A stretch of DNA of 14,398 nt from Cyclobacteriaceae bacterium. Lineage in GTDB: Bacteria > Bacteroidota > Bacteroidia > Cytophagales > Cyclobacteriaceae. Numbering within the stretch: the first letter of the stretch is position 1; every line of letters begins with the position of its first letter. Under the pieces are notes generated by a model, which was given only the letters and a program-made list of their open reading frames with translations, made no database searches and was not told the origin of the DNA. The DNA lies in NCBI GenBank assembly GCA_025455225.1, contig JALOMY010000029.1, positions 1-14,398 on the forward strand, in the 5' to 3' direction. Both the position numbers and the translations under genes were made by a program. This document shows positions 1 through 7,081 of this stretch, piece after piece.

Positions 1-177
1 CCTACAGGAAATCTTCATTCCGATCAGGGCAAACAAATCATGGATATTTTTCAAAAACTGAATGAAGAAGGTATGACCATCATTCAGGTAACTCATTCAG
101 AAGAGAATGCCAAACGGGGCAAGCGAATTGTTCGCGTAGTTGATGGAGCTATTGTTTCCGATGAATCAGTAAGTTAA
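1..177 (+). CDS. ABC transporter ATP-binding protein, C-terminal end (partial)
   Basis: The window opens inside an open frame whose last 58 codons are present, ending in TAA at 175-177. The translation begins PTGNLHSDQG, which is the stretch just after the Walker B motif of MacB/LolD-type ABC ATPases. It continues with a TIIQVTHSEENA segment containing the H-loop (switch) histidine at residue 32 of the fragment, then the usual C-terminal strand ending VVDGAIV. The D-loop Asp found in many relatives (NLDS) is His here (NLHS); from memory this variant also occurs in other Bacteroidota ATPases. The product would energise an inner-membrane ABC transporter, probably of the MacB or lipoprotein-release class. 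The TolC-family gene starts 22 nt downstream, which suggests one operon and a tripartite export system. The Walker A, signature and Walker B motifs lie outside the window, so the substrate class is inference. Confidence 0.88.
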   Translation, partial: PTGNLHSDQGKQIMDIFQKLNEEGMTIIQVTHSEENAKRGKRIVRVVDGAIVSDESVS

Positions 178-199
178 TAATCGTGTATAGAAAACAGAT

Positions 200-1525
200 A
201 TGAGAAATTTAATTATAGCAGTACTTGTTCTGGTACATACAGCTGCATTATTGGCACAACCCCGAACGCTTACCTATGAAGAAGCTGTAAGCATTGCACT
301 TCAAAAGAATGTGGACTTCAATGTACAGCACAACGAAGTAGACCGCGCCTTAAGTCAGCGCATGCAGAGTATTGCCAACCTTGGCCCAAATGTTTCCGTT
401 TCAGCTGATTTTTTTGATCGCAGAGGACGGCAGCAAATCCAAAACCCTGAAACCAATCAGGTTGAATTTCTGGATGTAATCTCCAATAACATCAGCGGAA
501 ATTTTAATGCCAACATTACACTTTTTAACGGACTGAATAAATTACAGACATATCGTTCCCAGCAAAGCAATGTGCAGGCACAGGAGTTCGGCCTGGAGCG
601 TGCCCGGCAGAATACGGTATTTAATGTTGCTCAACAATATCTTCAGGTGTTGCTAAGCGAAGAGTTGTACCGAATTGCACAGGACAATTACCGTAATCAG
701 ACAGAGAATTTGAAGCGCATTCAGGGGCAGGTTGAAGTAGGTGCTTTGGGTATTGTTGATCAGTATAATCAAACTGCAGAAGTTAAACGCCTGGAATCAT
801 TGGTGATTCGGGCGAAGAATAATTATGAAAATGACAAGCTTATTCTTGCCCAAACTCTTCAGCTTGAACCCGGTACTGACTTTGTACTGGTTAATCCAAA
901 TTACTCCATCGAATACACTTTAAACCTGCAGGTAGATCTTGATGATTTGTACCAGACAGCGTTAACCAACCGTCCAGATTATAACCAGCAAAAGCAATTG
1001 GTTTTACGCAACACCCGTAACGTGAATGCCCTCCGGGGAAATTATTATCCAAGCCTGTCGGCTTTCTATCAATACGGATCGTTCTATAATTCCCGAATTC
1101 CTTTTAGTCGTAATGATCAGTTAAGGGATGTTAATCCTTACCAGTTCTACGGTTTTAGTCTTACGGTGCCCATTATGAATGGTTTTTCAAGCAGGGTAAG
1201 GGTGCAGACGGCTAAAATTGACAGGGACAATAGCATGTTACAGGAAAGCAATCTGAAGACTGTAATCTACAGAGATGTAAAAGCCGCCTATCAGAACTTT
1301 GAAGCTGCAAAAGCAAATTATTTATCATCGGTAGCCCAGTATGAAGCAGCCGATGCAGCTTATAAGCTTGCGAAAGAACGTTATGAGCTTGGACTTTCCA
1401 CCTTTGTTGAGTTTTCACAGGCCAGTAATGCCTTAATTCTGGGGCAGGCTGCCAAAGCCCAGTCAGAATACACCCTCATGTTCCAGGAAACCATACTGAA
1501 TTACCAGATCGGTCAACTCAAATAA
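200..1525 (+). CDS. TolC-family outer membrane efflux protein (OEP)
   Basis: A 441-residue protein of normal length for the TolC/OEP family. Residues 1-19 form a signal peptide (short basic start, hydrophobic core, likely cut after ALLA with Gln20 next). There is no lipobox Cys, so it is not a lipidated OprM type. The mature protein shows the two-fold OEP repeat, roughly residues 25-215 and 245-438. Both parts are rich in long alpha-helical, Gln/Asn/Ala-rich stretches, as expected for the periplasmic coiled-coil barrel; the LTYEEAVSIALQKN start and the KLAKERYELGLSTFVEF segment are typical of the family. It would form the outer-membrane channel of a tripartite pump. It follows an ABC ATPase gene by 22 nt, so an ABC-type (MacAB-like) exporter is more likely than an RND pump. 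The substrate cannot be read from the sequence. No terminator-like hairpin is seen before 1603. Confidence 0.93.
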   Translation: MRNLIIAVLVLVHTAALLAQPRTLTYEEAVSIALQKNVDFNVQHNEVDRALSQRMQSIANLGPNVSVSADFFDRRGRQQIQNPETNQVEFLDVISNNISGNFNANITLFNGLNKLQTYRSQQSNVQAQEFGLERARQNTVFNVAQQYLQVLLSEELYRIAQDNYRNQTENLKRIQGQVEVGALGIVDQYNQTAEVKRLESLVIRAKNNYENDKLILAQTLQLEPGTDFVLVNPNYSIEYTLNLQVDLDDLYQTALTNRPDYNQQKQLVLRNTRNVNALRGNYYPSLSAFYQYGSFYNSRIPFSRNDQLRDVNPYQFYGFSLTVPIMNGFSSRVRVQTAKIDRDNSMLQESNLKTVIYRDVKAAYQNFEAAKANYLSSVAQYEAADAAYKLAKERYELGLSTFVEFSQASNALILGQAAKAQSEYTLMFQETILNYQIGQLK

Positions 1526-1570
1526 ACCAGGTTGAAATCCGCCATTTAATTGAGGTATAATGCCTTAAAA

Positions 1571-1601
1571 TTTCACAGAATCCCAAAAAAGACTACATTT
1601 G
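1571..1601 (+). promoter_or_regulatory. Predicted Bacteroidota-type promoter for rpsA
   Basis: TTTC at 1571-1574 (consensus TTTG at -33), a 19-nt spacer, then TACATTTG at 1594-1601, an exact match to TAnnTTTG. Transcription should start a few bases after 1601, giving a leader of about 110 nt before the rpsA ATG. The match to the -7 element is strong; the -33 element has one mismatch. Confidence 0.6.
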
Positions 1602-1602
1602 C

Positions 1603-1630
1603 AGCCCCGATAAGGTATCGGGGCTTTTTT
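1603..1630 (+). terminator. Terminator-like hairpin between the efflux operon and rpsA
   Basis: A perfect 10-bp stem (1603-1612 with 1616-1625), GC-rich at its core (AGCCCCGATA), a 3-nt loop (AGG), and a run of six T at 1625-1630. This is a textbook intrinsic terminator for transcripts coming from the tolC side. It begins only two bases after the predicted rpsA -7 element, so transcripts starting from that promoter would carry only part of the 5' arm. It could also act as an attenuator in the S1 leader. Confidence 0.75.
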
Positions 1631-1718
1631 GTCTAATAAGGCAGAAAAGCAGGGTAAAACAATAAAGTTGCAGCTTGCTGGCCCGGCCTGTTGCATGTAA
1701 TATGGGCAGATAGAATTT

Positions 1719-3710
1719 ATGGCAAAAGAAAAATCAAAATCGGCCGCTGACGAAAAAGAAGAAATTAAAGCGGTAAAGAAAAAGACAGCGGACGAGAAAC
1801 TAGCTGTAGAAATTGATGAGGTAGATCCTTTAAAAGAGGTAAAAGCCCTCGAAAAGGAAGAAATCATTTCAGAAGCTATTCCGGTAACTGAGCTTCGCAA
1901 GGCGGTAAAAGCAATGGCAGTACCAGGCGAATTTGACTGGGAAGCATTTCAGACCAAAGGTTTTGGCGAGGGTTATTCCTCTACCGACCGCGAAAAGATG
2001 GAAAAGCTGTATGCCGGTACAGTAACAACCGTAGACAGTGGGGAAGTGGTTGTGGGTACTGTTGTAGGTATCAACGACCGCGATGTGATTCTGAATATCG
2101 GATTCAAATCAGATGGCCTTGTTCCATTGGCTGAATTTAAAGACACTCCTGAACTCAAGATTGGTGACCAGGTTGAGCTTTTCATCGAAGAGCGCGAGAA
2201 CCAGATGGGTCAGCTTATCCTGAGCCGCAGAAAAGCCAAACTTGTAAAAGGCTGGGAAAGAATTCAGAAAGCATTGGATGAAGACTTGGTTATTGAAGGT
2301 TTTGTTAAGCGCAGAACGAAGGGTGGACTTATTGTAGATGTTTACGGCATTGAAGCATTCTTGCCAGGATCCCAGATTGATGTGAAGCCGATCCGTGACT
2401 TTGATATCTATGTCAATAAGTCAATGGAAGTCAAAGTGGTGAAAATCAATTATACCAACGACAACGTAGTTGTATCACATAAAGTGCTGATTGAAAAGGA
2501 TCTGGAGGAACAGAAGGTGGCGATCCTCAGCAACCTTGAAAAAGGACAGGTACTCGAAGGAACAATCAAGAACATGACCAACTTTGGTGTGTTTATCGAT
2601 TTAGGTGGTGTAGATGGACTGTTGCATATCACGGATATTTCGTGGGGTCGAATTAATCATCCGGAAGAAGTACTTAAACTGGATCAGGTGGTTAAGGTGG
2701 TTGTTCTTGAATTTGACGAAGACAAGAAGCGCATTAGCCTGGGTATGAAGCAACTTACACCTCATCCGTGGGATTCACTGCCTGCCGATATCCAGGTTGG
2801 TTCCAAGGTTAAAGGTAAGATTGTAAACGTTGCCGATTACGGAGCATTCCTCGAACTTCAACCGGGTGTTGAAGGTCTCATCCACGTAAGTGAAATGAGC
2901 TGGTCTCAGCATTTGCGGAATCCGCAGGACTTCATGAAAGTGGGTGATGAAATTGAAGCGGTTGTACTAACCATTGACCGTGAAGAAAGAAAAATGTCGC
3001 TGGGTATTAAGCAGCTTACAGAAGATCCCTGGACCCGTCAGGATATTCTTACCAAGTATGCGATCGGTACACGCCATGAGGGTATTGTTCGCAACCTGAC
3101 CAACTTCGGTTTATTCATTGAACTGGAAGAAGGTATCGATGGACTGGTTCACGTTTCAGATTTGAGTTGGACTAAGAAAATCAAGCATCCTTCCGAATTT
3201 GTGAAAGTGGGCGATAAAATGGAAGTTGTGGTTCTTGAACTGGACGCTACAAACCGAAGGCTGGCATTAAGCCATAAGCATCTCGAAGAAAATCCATGGG
3301 ATACCTTTGAAACTATCTTCACAGTTGGATCTACACATCGCGGAACTGTTATCGGCAAGAATGACAAGGGTGCAGTTGTAGAATTACCTTATGGAATTGA
3401 AGGATTCTGTTCGGTGAAGAACCTGGCGAAAGAAGACAATGGCAAAGTGGAAGTAGGCGATTCACTCGACTTTAAAGTGCTCGAGTTTTCTAAGGATGAT
3501 CGCAGAATCACCTTATCGCATAAAGCCACCTATTCCGCTGAAGAAGAAAAACAGGTTGCCAAGAAAAAGGCACCGGCTTCAAAAGGAAAAACCATTGAAA
3601 AGATTAATCAGGAAGTTGAGAAATCTACCTTAGGCGATCTGGAGGCTTTAAGTGCACTGAAAGATAAAATGAGTGCACCGAGGAAGGATGATCAGCCCCA
3701 ATCCGAATAA
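1719..3710 (+). CDS. rpsA: 30S ribosomal protein S1
   Basis: A 663-residue protein with six S1 (OB-fold) domains at about residues 109-170, 188-254, 277-344, 361-433, 449-519 and 536-602. Domains 3-5 carry the clearest motifs: NFGVFIDLGGVDGLLH, DYGAFLEL...GLIHVSEMSW and NFGLFIELEEGIDGLVHVSDLSW. Each ends in a strand such as RISLGMKQL or KMSLGIKQL. Domains 1 and 2 are the divergent, ribosome-binding type. S1 binds mRNA on the 30S subunit and helps start translation, which matters in Bacteroidota, where Shine-Dalgarno sites are weak. The first ~105 residues are a Lys/Glu-rich extension, and the C-terminal ~60 residues are also charged and probably disordered. It is longer than E. coli S1 (557 aa), mainly because of this extension. 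The start ATG at 1719 has no clear Shine-Dalgarno sequence but is the first Met of the frame. It is a single-gene unit with its own predicted promoter; the tRNA-Cys gene follows. Confidence 0.97.
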   Translation: MAKEKSKSAADEKEEIKAVKKKTADEKLAVEIDEVDPLKEVKALEKEEIISEAIPVTELRKAVKAMAVPGEFDWEAFQTKGFGEGYSSTDREKMEKLYAGTVTTVDSGEVVVGTVVGINDRDVILNIGFKSDGLVPLAEFKDTPELKIGDQVELFIEERENQMGQLILSRRKAKLVKGWERIQKALDEDLVIEGFVKRRTKGGLIVDVYGIEAFLPGSQIDVKPIRDFDIYVNKSMEVKVVKINYTNDNVVVSHKVLIEKDLEEQKVAILSNLEKGQVLEGTIKNMTNFGVFIDLGGVDGLLHITDISWGRINHPEEVLKLDQVVKVVVLEFDEDKKRISLGMKQLTPHPWDSLPADIQVGSKVKGKIVNVADYGAFLELQPGVEGLIHVSEMSWSQHLRNPQDFMKVGDEIEAVVLTIDREERKMSLGIKQLTEDPWTRQDILTKYAIGTRHEGIVRNLTNFGLFIELEEGIDGLVHVSDLSWTKKIKHPSEFVKVGDKMEVVVLELDATNRRLALSHKHLEENPWDTFETIFTVGSTHRGTVIGKNDKGAVVELPYGIEGFCSVKNLAKEDNGKVEVGDSLDFKVLEFSKDDRRITLSHKATYSAEEEKQVAKKKAPASKGKTIEKINQEVEKSTLGDLEALSALKDKMSAPRKDDQPQSE

Positions 3711-3719
3711 ATGGTTTGA

Positions 3720-3776
3720 AGAAATCAGTTAATTAATTTTTCCTTTTATTTTTACGCAATTGATTGACTGATTTCT
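3720..3776 (+). repeat. Inverted repeat between rpsA and tRNA-Cys
   Basis: AGAAATCAGT at 3720-3729 is the exact reverse complement of ACTGATTTCT at 3767-3776 (10 bp, 37-nt AT-rich loop). It begins 10 nt after the rpsA stop codon. There is no T run after the 3' arm, so it is not a standard intrinsic terminator. The loop holds TATTTTTA (3747-3754), a poor TAnnTTTG-like sequence that could be the -7 element for the tRNA; no good -33 partner is seen. Confidence 0.5.
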
Positions 3777-3780
3777 AAAG

Positions 3781-3851
3781 GGCCTCGTGGCCGAGTGGCT
3801 AGGCAGAGCTCTGCAAAAGCTCCTACGGTGGTTCGAATCCACTCGAGGCCT
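3781..3851 (+). tRNA. tRNA-Cys (anticodon GCA)
   Basis: A complete 71-nt cloverleaf. Acceptor stem: GGCCTCG (3781-3787) with CGAGGCC (3844-3850). D stem: GCC (3790-3792) with GGC (3802-3804). Anticodon stem: GAGCT (3806-3810) with AGCTC (3818-3822) around the loop CTGCAAA, anticodon GCA at 3813-3815. T stem: 3827-3831 with 3839-3843, one G-U pair, loop TTCGAAT. The base after the acceptor stem is T3851; U at position 73 is the identity base for bacterial cysteinyl-tRNA synthetase, which supports the call. CCA is not encoded (the next bases are CCC), so it must be added after transcription. Confidence 0.97.
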
Positions 3852-3868
3852 CCCTTTAAATCAGTATT

Positions 3869-3920
3869 GGTTTAGTAGAACCGATCATTGTAATGACGGT
3901 TGCTGAATGGTTACTAAACT
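3869..3920 (+). other. Nested stem structure upstream of the pantothenate genes
   Basis: Two nested inverted repeats lie between the tRNA and the DUF2520 gene. The outer arms are GTTTAGTA (3870-3877) and TACTAAAC (3912-3919), 8 bp, extendable by G-U pairs. The inner arms are AACCG-TCATT (3879-3889, with a bulged A3884) and AATGACGGTT (3892-3901). A 9-nt one-sided internal loop (3902-3910) separates them on the 3' side. No T run follows, so it is not an ordinary terminator. It ends 18 nt before the next start codon and may be a structured 5' leader or a 3' end for the tRNA transcript. It matches no riboswitch class I recognise. Confidence 0.5.
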
Positions 3921-3937
3921 CCATACGGACTTGATCG

Positions 3938-4675
3938 ATGAGACAGGTACCTGAAAAGAAATCAGCAACGTATTTAATTGTTGGCAATGGCCGCGTTGCC
4001 CGTCATTTCATTCATTACTTCACCTCCCTGCAAATATCTTTCAGGCAATTCACAAGGAATAGCGATATTCCTTTTCAGGAATGCCTAATTGGTTGTACCC
4101 ATGTACTGGTCTTAATTAACGATCGTGAAATTGTCCCGTTTATTGCAAAGTACAGGGGATATGGGAAAGCAAGTATTATTTGGGTACACTTTTCAGGTTT
4201 GTTAAATACCGAACTAGCACATAGCGCCCATCCTCTGGCGGCATTCTCCAACCGGTTCTTTGATACTGATTTTTATAAGACCATTCCCTTTGCCCTTGTT
4301 CGTGGAGGGATTCCATTTACTGAATTGTTGCCCGGTTTACCGAACCCGTATTTTGAAATTGATCACGGGGAAAAGGAGCGTTATCATGCCATGTGTGTTG
4401 TTGCAGGAAACTTCAGTACGTTACTTTGGATGCGATTCGCAGAATTCCTTAACCATGAACTTAAGGTACCCGAACGATTGATGTTTCCTTATCTTCGCTC
4501 AACACTTTACAATCTTGAAAATGCCGATGATCCGCTTTCTGGCCCTTTAAAGCGTAATGACCAAGAGACCATTCAACGTAATTTAGCTGCGTTGGAAGGA
4601 ACTTCGGTTTTTGACTTATACAAAGCCTTTTTGAAATTCTATTCCAATCAGCACGAGGATGAAAAACATACTTGA
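3938..4675 (+). CDS. Rossmann-fold / DUF2520 protein, candidate ketopantoate reductase
   Basis: A 245-residue protein resembling the Rossmann-like plus DUF2520 family (relatives of ketopantoate reductase and F420-dependent oxidoreductase folds). Residues 12-22 (YLIVGNGRVAR) carry the dinucleotide-binding GxGxxA fingerprint. HVLVLINDREI (55-65) ends the Rossmann core. HFSG (84-87) and HPL (98-100) match the family's central loop. From about residue 125 the C-terminal helical domain shows YHAMCVVAGNF (149-159) and LSGPLKRND...TIQRNLAAL (200-219), both typical of DUF2520. It overlaps panB by 17 nt and heads a panB-panC-coaX run, so it may reduce 2-dehydropantoate to pantoate with NADPH, the one step otherwise missing between PanB and PanC. 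That role rests on context; classical PanE is not in the window. From memory, an alternative reductase, PanG, is known in Francisella; its relation to this protein is unchecked. There is no clear Shine-Dalgarno sequence before ATG 3938. Confidence 0.85.
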   Translation: MRQVPEKKSATYLIVGNGRVARHFIHYFTSLQISFRQFTRNSDIPFQECLIGCTHVLVLINDREIVPFIAKYRGYGKASIIWVHFSGLLNTELAHSAHPLAAFSNRFFDTDFYKTIPFALVRGGIPFTELLPGLPNPYFEIDHGEKERYHAMCVVAGNFSTLLWMRFAEFLNHELKVPERLMFPYLRSTLYNLENADDPLSGPLKRNDQETIQRNLAALEGTSVFDLYKAFLKFYSNQHEDEKHT

Positions 4676-5447
4676 TTTCGCCCGAAAAAAATCAGAGAGG
4701 GAAATAATCACGATGGTAACGTGTTACGACACCTGGTCGGCACGTATCATCAGCGATACCCAGGTTGATGCGGTGCTGGTGGGCGACAGCGCTTCCATGG
4801 TGATGCATGGATTTGATTCAACGGTGCATGCTGAAATTGATATGATGGCCTATCATGTGGCCGCAGTAAAGCGCGGTCTTTCAAGCAGGTTTTTAGTCGC
4901 TGATTTACCTTTTCTTGCACACCGAAAAGGTAAGCGCATACTTATGAATAGCATTGATAAGTTAATGAAAGCCGGTGCCCAGGCAGTCAAGATCGAAGGC
5001 GCTGACGGTATGCTCGATACCATTGAATATGTGGTTAAGTCGGGTGTTCCGGTTATGGGGCATTTGGGTTTAACTCCTCAATCGCATCACCAGCTGGGAG
5101 GGTTTAAACTTCAGGGAACTGAATCAGAATCTGCAAATCGAATTCAGGTGTTTTCGAAACATCTTGAAAATGCAGGTGTTTTTTCTATTGTTCTCGAGAT
5201 GGTGCCGTCTGCTTTGGCTAAACGTATTACCGAGTCCATGTCGATACCTACCATAGGTATTGGTGCAGGCCCGTTTACCGATGGGCAAGTATTGGTACTT
5301 CAGGATTTGTTAGGACTGTCAAAGGATTTTGAACCAAAATTTTTACGAAAATACCTGGATGGATACTCTCAGATTAAAGATGCCCTTGAGCGCTTCAATC
5401 AGGATGTAAAGAACAGGAATTTTCCTTCCGATAAAGAAAGCTATTAA
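4659..5447 (+). CDS. panB: 3-methyl-2-oxobutanoate hydroxymethyltransferase
   Basis: PanB transfers a hydroxymethyl group from 5,10-methylene-THF to 2-oxoisovalerate to give ketopantoate, the first committed step of pantothenate synthesis. The 262 residues match the family's usual length. Visible motifs: TCYDTWSA near the start; VGDS (41-44) with the Mg-binding Asp43; ADLPF (81-85) with the second metal ligand Asp82; KIEG with Lys111 and Glu113; GHLGLTPQ (134-141); catalytic Glu180 in VLEMVP; and IGIGAG (199-204). All expected active-site residues are present. The ATG sits inside the end of the DUF2520 gene (17-nt overlap), preceded directly by CACGAGG, which suggests translational coupling. 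The stop codon shares one base with the panC start. Confidence 0.97.
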   Translation: MKNILDFARKKSEREIITMVTCYDTWSARIISDTQVDAVLVGDSASMVMHGFDSTVHAEIDMMAYHVAAVKRGLSSRFLVADLPFLAHRKGKRILMNSIDKLMKAGAQAVKIEGADGMLDTIEYVVKSGVPVMGHLGLTPQSHHQLGGFKLQGTESESANRIQVFSKHLENAGVFSIVLEMVPSALAKRITESMSIPTIGIGAGPFTDGQVLVLQDLLGLSKDFEPKFLRKYLDGYSQIKDALERFNQDVKNRNFPSDKESY

Positions 5448-6208
5448 TGACACAAGTAATCACTTCCATTCACGATTGGGTTCTTACCTGGCACAGAGAA
5501 CTGGGCGATAAATCCATCGGATTTGTTCCTACCATGGGCGCCTTGCATGCGGGCCATCAATCTCTGATAGATTATTCCAGGAAAGACAATGATATAACCG
5601 TTGTCAGCCTGTTTGTAAATCCTACACAGTTCAACGATAAGAATGACTTTGAACGTTACCCAAGAAACGATGAAAAGGATATTTCCTTGCTTGGGCAATG
5701 GGGAGTTGATTACATCTTCATGCCGGTTTATCATGAGTTGTATCCGGATAATTATACTTATAAAGTAAGTGAGTCCTCATTCAGTACACAAATGGAAGGA
5801 GCTAGCCGTCCAGGGCATTTCGATGGCGTGCTCACTGTTGTCATGAAATTGCTGAACATTATTCACCCTGACCGGAGTTATTTTGGTGAAAAGGATTTTC
5901 AGCAATACAGCCTGATCAGTAAAATGTGTGAAGCGTTTTTTATGCCGATTGAAATTATAATGTGTCCGACTGTTCGTGATCAAGATGGGCTCGCGTTAAG
6001 TTCGCGCAACGCCCTGCTTACTGAAGAAGAGCGAAAGCGTGCACCTTTATTTCATGAACTGCTACGTTCATCCTTAAAGGCTGAGGAAATAGTAAAGAAG
6101 CTGAACGAATCGGGGTTCCGGGTAGATTATGTAGTGGATTACGAGAACAGACGATTCGGGGCGGTGTACCTGGGAAATACCCGTTTGATTGATAATGTAC
6201 AACGGTAG
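5447..6208 (+). CDS. panC: Pantoate--beta-alanine ligase (pantothenate synthetase)
   Basis: PanC joins pantoate and beta-alanine through a pantoyl-adenylate. The nucleotide-binding PTMGALHAGH (28-37, HxGH type), FVNPTQF (56-62), RPGHFDGV (121-128), FGEKDFQQ (146-153) and the KMSKS-like LALSSRN (182-188) are all intact, so the catalytic domain looks functional. At 253 residues it is about 30 shorter than E. coli PanC (283). The shortening falls in the C-terminal dimerisation domain, where YVVDYENRR runs almost directly into the conserved AVYLGNTRLIDN end. The start overlaps the panB stop by one base (TAATG), a strong sign of translational coupling. The substrate beta-alanine must come from elsewhere, as no panD is present here. 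Confidence 0.96.
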   Translation: MTQVITSIHDWVLTWHRELGDKSIGFVPTMGALHAGHQSLIDYSRKDNDITVVSLFVNPTQFNDKNDFERYPRNDEKDISLLGQWGVDYIFMPVYHELYPDNYTYKVSESSFSTQMEGASRPGHFDGVLTVVMKLLNIIHPDRSYFGEKDFQQYSLISKMCEAFFMPIEIIMCPTVRDQDGLALSSRNALLTEEERKRAPLFHELLRSSLKAEEIVKKLNESGFRVDYVVDYENRRFGAVYLGNTRLIDNVQR

Positions 6209-6228
6209 AACCTAAAAAGCATTTTGAC

Positions 6229-7002
6229 ATGATTATTTGCCTTGATACCGGAAATACTCAAATTCATGGAGGAATTTTTCAAAATGATGATCTGGTTTCG
6301 CAATTCAGAAAGTCATCGGGTACCCAGTTTTCAGCGGATGAAGCAGGGTTGTTTATTAAATCATTTCTGAGAGAGAATGGATTGGATCAGCAACGCATTG
6401 AAGGTGTTTCCATATGCAGCGTAGTTCCCAATCTAAATCATTCGCTTCGGGCAGCTTGCGTTAAGTATCTGGACAGCGAACCGTTTTTTTTAAAACCCGG
6501 AGTTAAGACCGGTCTTCAGATCAAATACCGTAATCCGCTGGAAGTAGGATCAGACCGTATCGCCAATTCCATTGCTGCTATTGCCCGTTATCCCAGCCGG
6601 AATATTATTGTTATCGATTTTGGAACCGCTACTACCTTTTGTGCAATTACAAAAACAAGAGAATACCTGGGCGGAATTATTGTACCCGGTGTTCGCATTT
6701 CAATGGAAGCGTTAGAGCGTGAAACGGCCCAGTTACCGGTAGTTGAAATTACAGAAGTTGAACATGTTATTGGAAAGTCAACGGTAGAGAGCATTCAATC
6801 GGGGTTGTATCATGGCCAGGTGGGCATGGTTAAAGAACTGATTCACGGCATTAGCCGGGAAGCATTCCAGGATGAGAAACCGGTTATTATCGGAACCGGA
6901 GGGTTTTCGCGTTTATTCGAAAATTCAAAGTTATTCGATGTCATCATACCCACCTTAACCCTGGAAGGTTTGTACCGGGCTTACCAGATGAATATGAAGT
7001 AA
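6229..7002 (+). CDS. coaX: Type III pantothenate kinase
   Basis: CoaX phosphorylates pantothenate to 4'-phosphopantothenate, the entry step of CoA synthesis, using an ASKHA-fold kinase unlike CoaA. The 257 residues match the family. Motifs: DTGNT (6-10, phosphate 1 loop), NPLEVGSDR (102-110, with the catalytic Asp109 of the G-x-D-R signature), VIDFGTATT (128-136, phosphate 2), GGIIVPG (148-154), and GTGGF (222-226) with LTLEGL (243-248) near the end. It follows panC after 20 nt and closes the run, so the four genes likely form one transcript leading from 2-oxoisovalerate to phosphopantothenate. A terminator hairpin follows at 7025-7067. The type III enzyme is not expected to be feedback-inhibited by CoA, which is family knowledge rather than something shown here. 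Confidence 0.97.
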   Translation: MIICLDTGNTQIHGGIFQNDDLVSQFRKSSGTQFSADEAGLFIKSFLRENGLDQQRIEGVSICSVVPNLNHSLRAACVKYLDSEPFFLKPGVKTGLQIKYRNPLEVGSDRIANSIAAIARYPSRNIIVIDFGTATTFCAITKTREYLGGIIVPGVRISMEALERETAQLPVVEITEVEHVIGKSTVESIQSGLYHGQVGMVKELIHGISREAFQDEKPVIIGTGGFSRLFENSKLFDVIIPTLTLEGLYRAYQMNMK

Positions 7003-7024
7003 TTAATTACGCTGCTCAATTAAT

Positions 7025-7067
7025 AAAAAATCCGATAGCCTATTGCAAGGCGTATCGGATTTTCTTT
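7025..7067. terminator. Bidirectional terminator between coaX and the DUF4136 gene
   Basis: AAAATCCGATA (7027-7037) pairs perfectly with TATCGGATTTT (7053-7063); GCC (7038-7040) pairs with GGC (7049-7051) with one bulged G (7052) and an 8-nt loop. A T-rich tail follows on the plus strand (TTTTCTTT) and a T run on the minus strand (complement of 7025-7030), so it can stop both convergent genes, coaX and the DUF4136 gene. Confidence 0.88.
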
Positions 7068-7081
7068 ACAATTAGATTTAA

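Noticed and set aside
1565..1900. Open frame on the minus strand opposite the rpsA start
   Set aside because: It is Ser/Phe-rich in the way the reverse complement of a Lys/Glu-rich gene is, has no family signature, and overlaps the rpsA promoter, terminator and coding start.
3781..3851. tRNA-Cys as an integration site (attB) for a mobile element
   Set aside because: No integrase gene or repeated tRNA 3' end is visible; the flanking short repeats pair with each other and look like processing elements, not attachment sites.
4260..4481. Alternative-frame open reading frame inside the DUF2520 gene
   Set aside because: The main frame carries the DUF2520 motifs over the same bases, and the alternative one has no domain or start signal.
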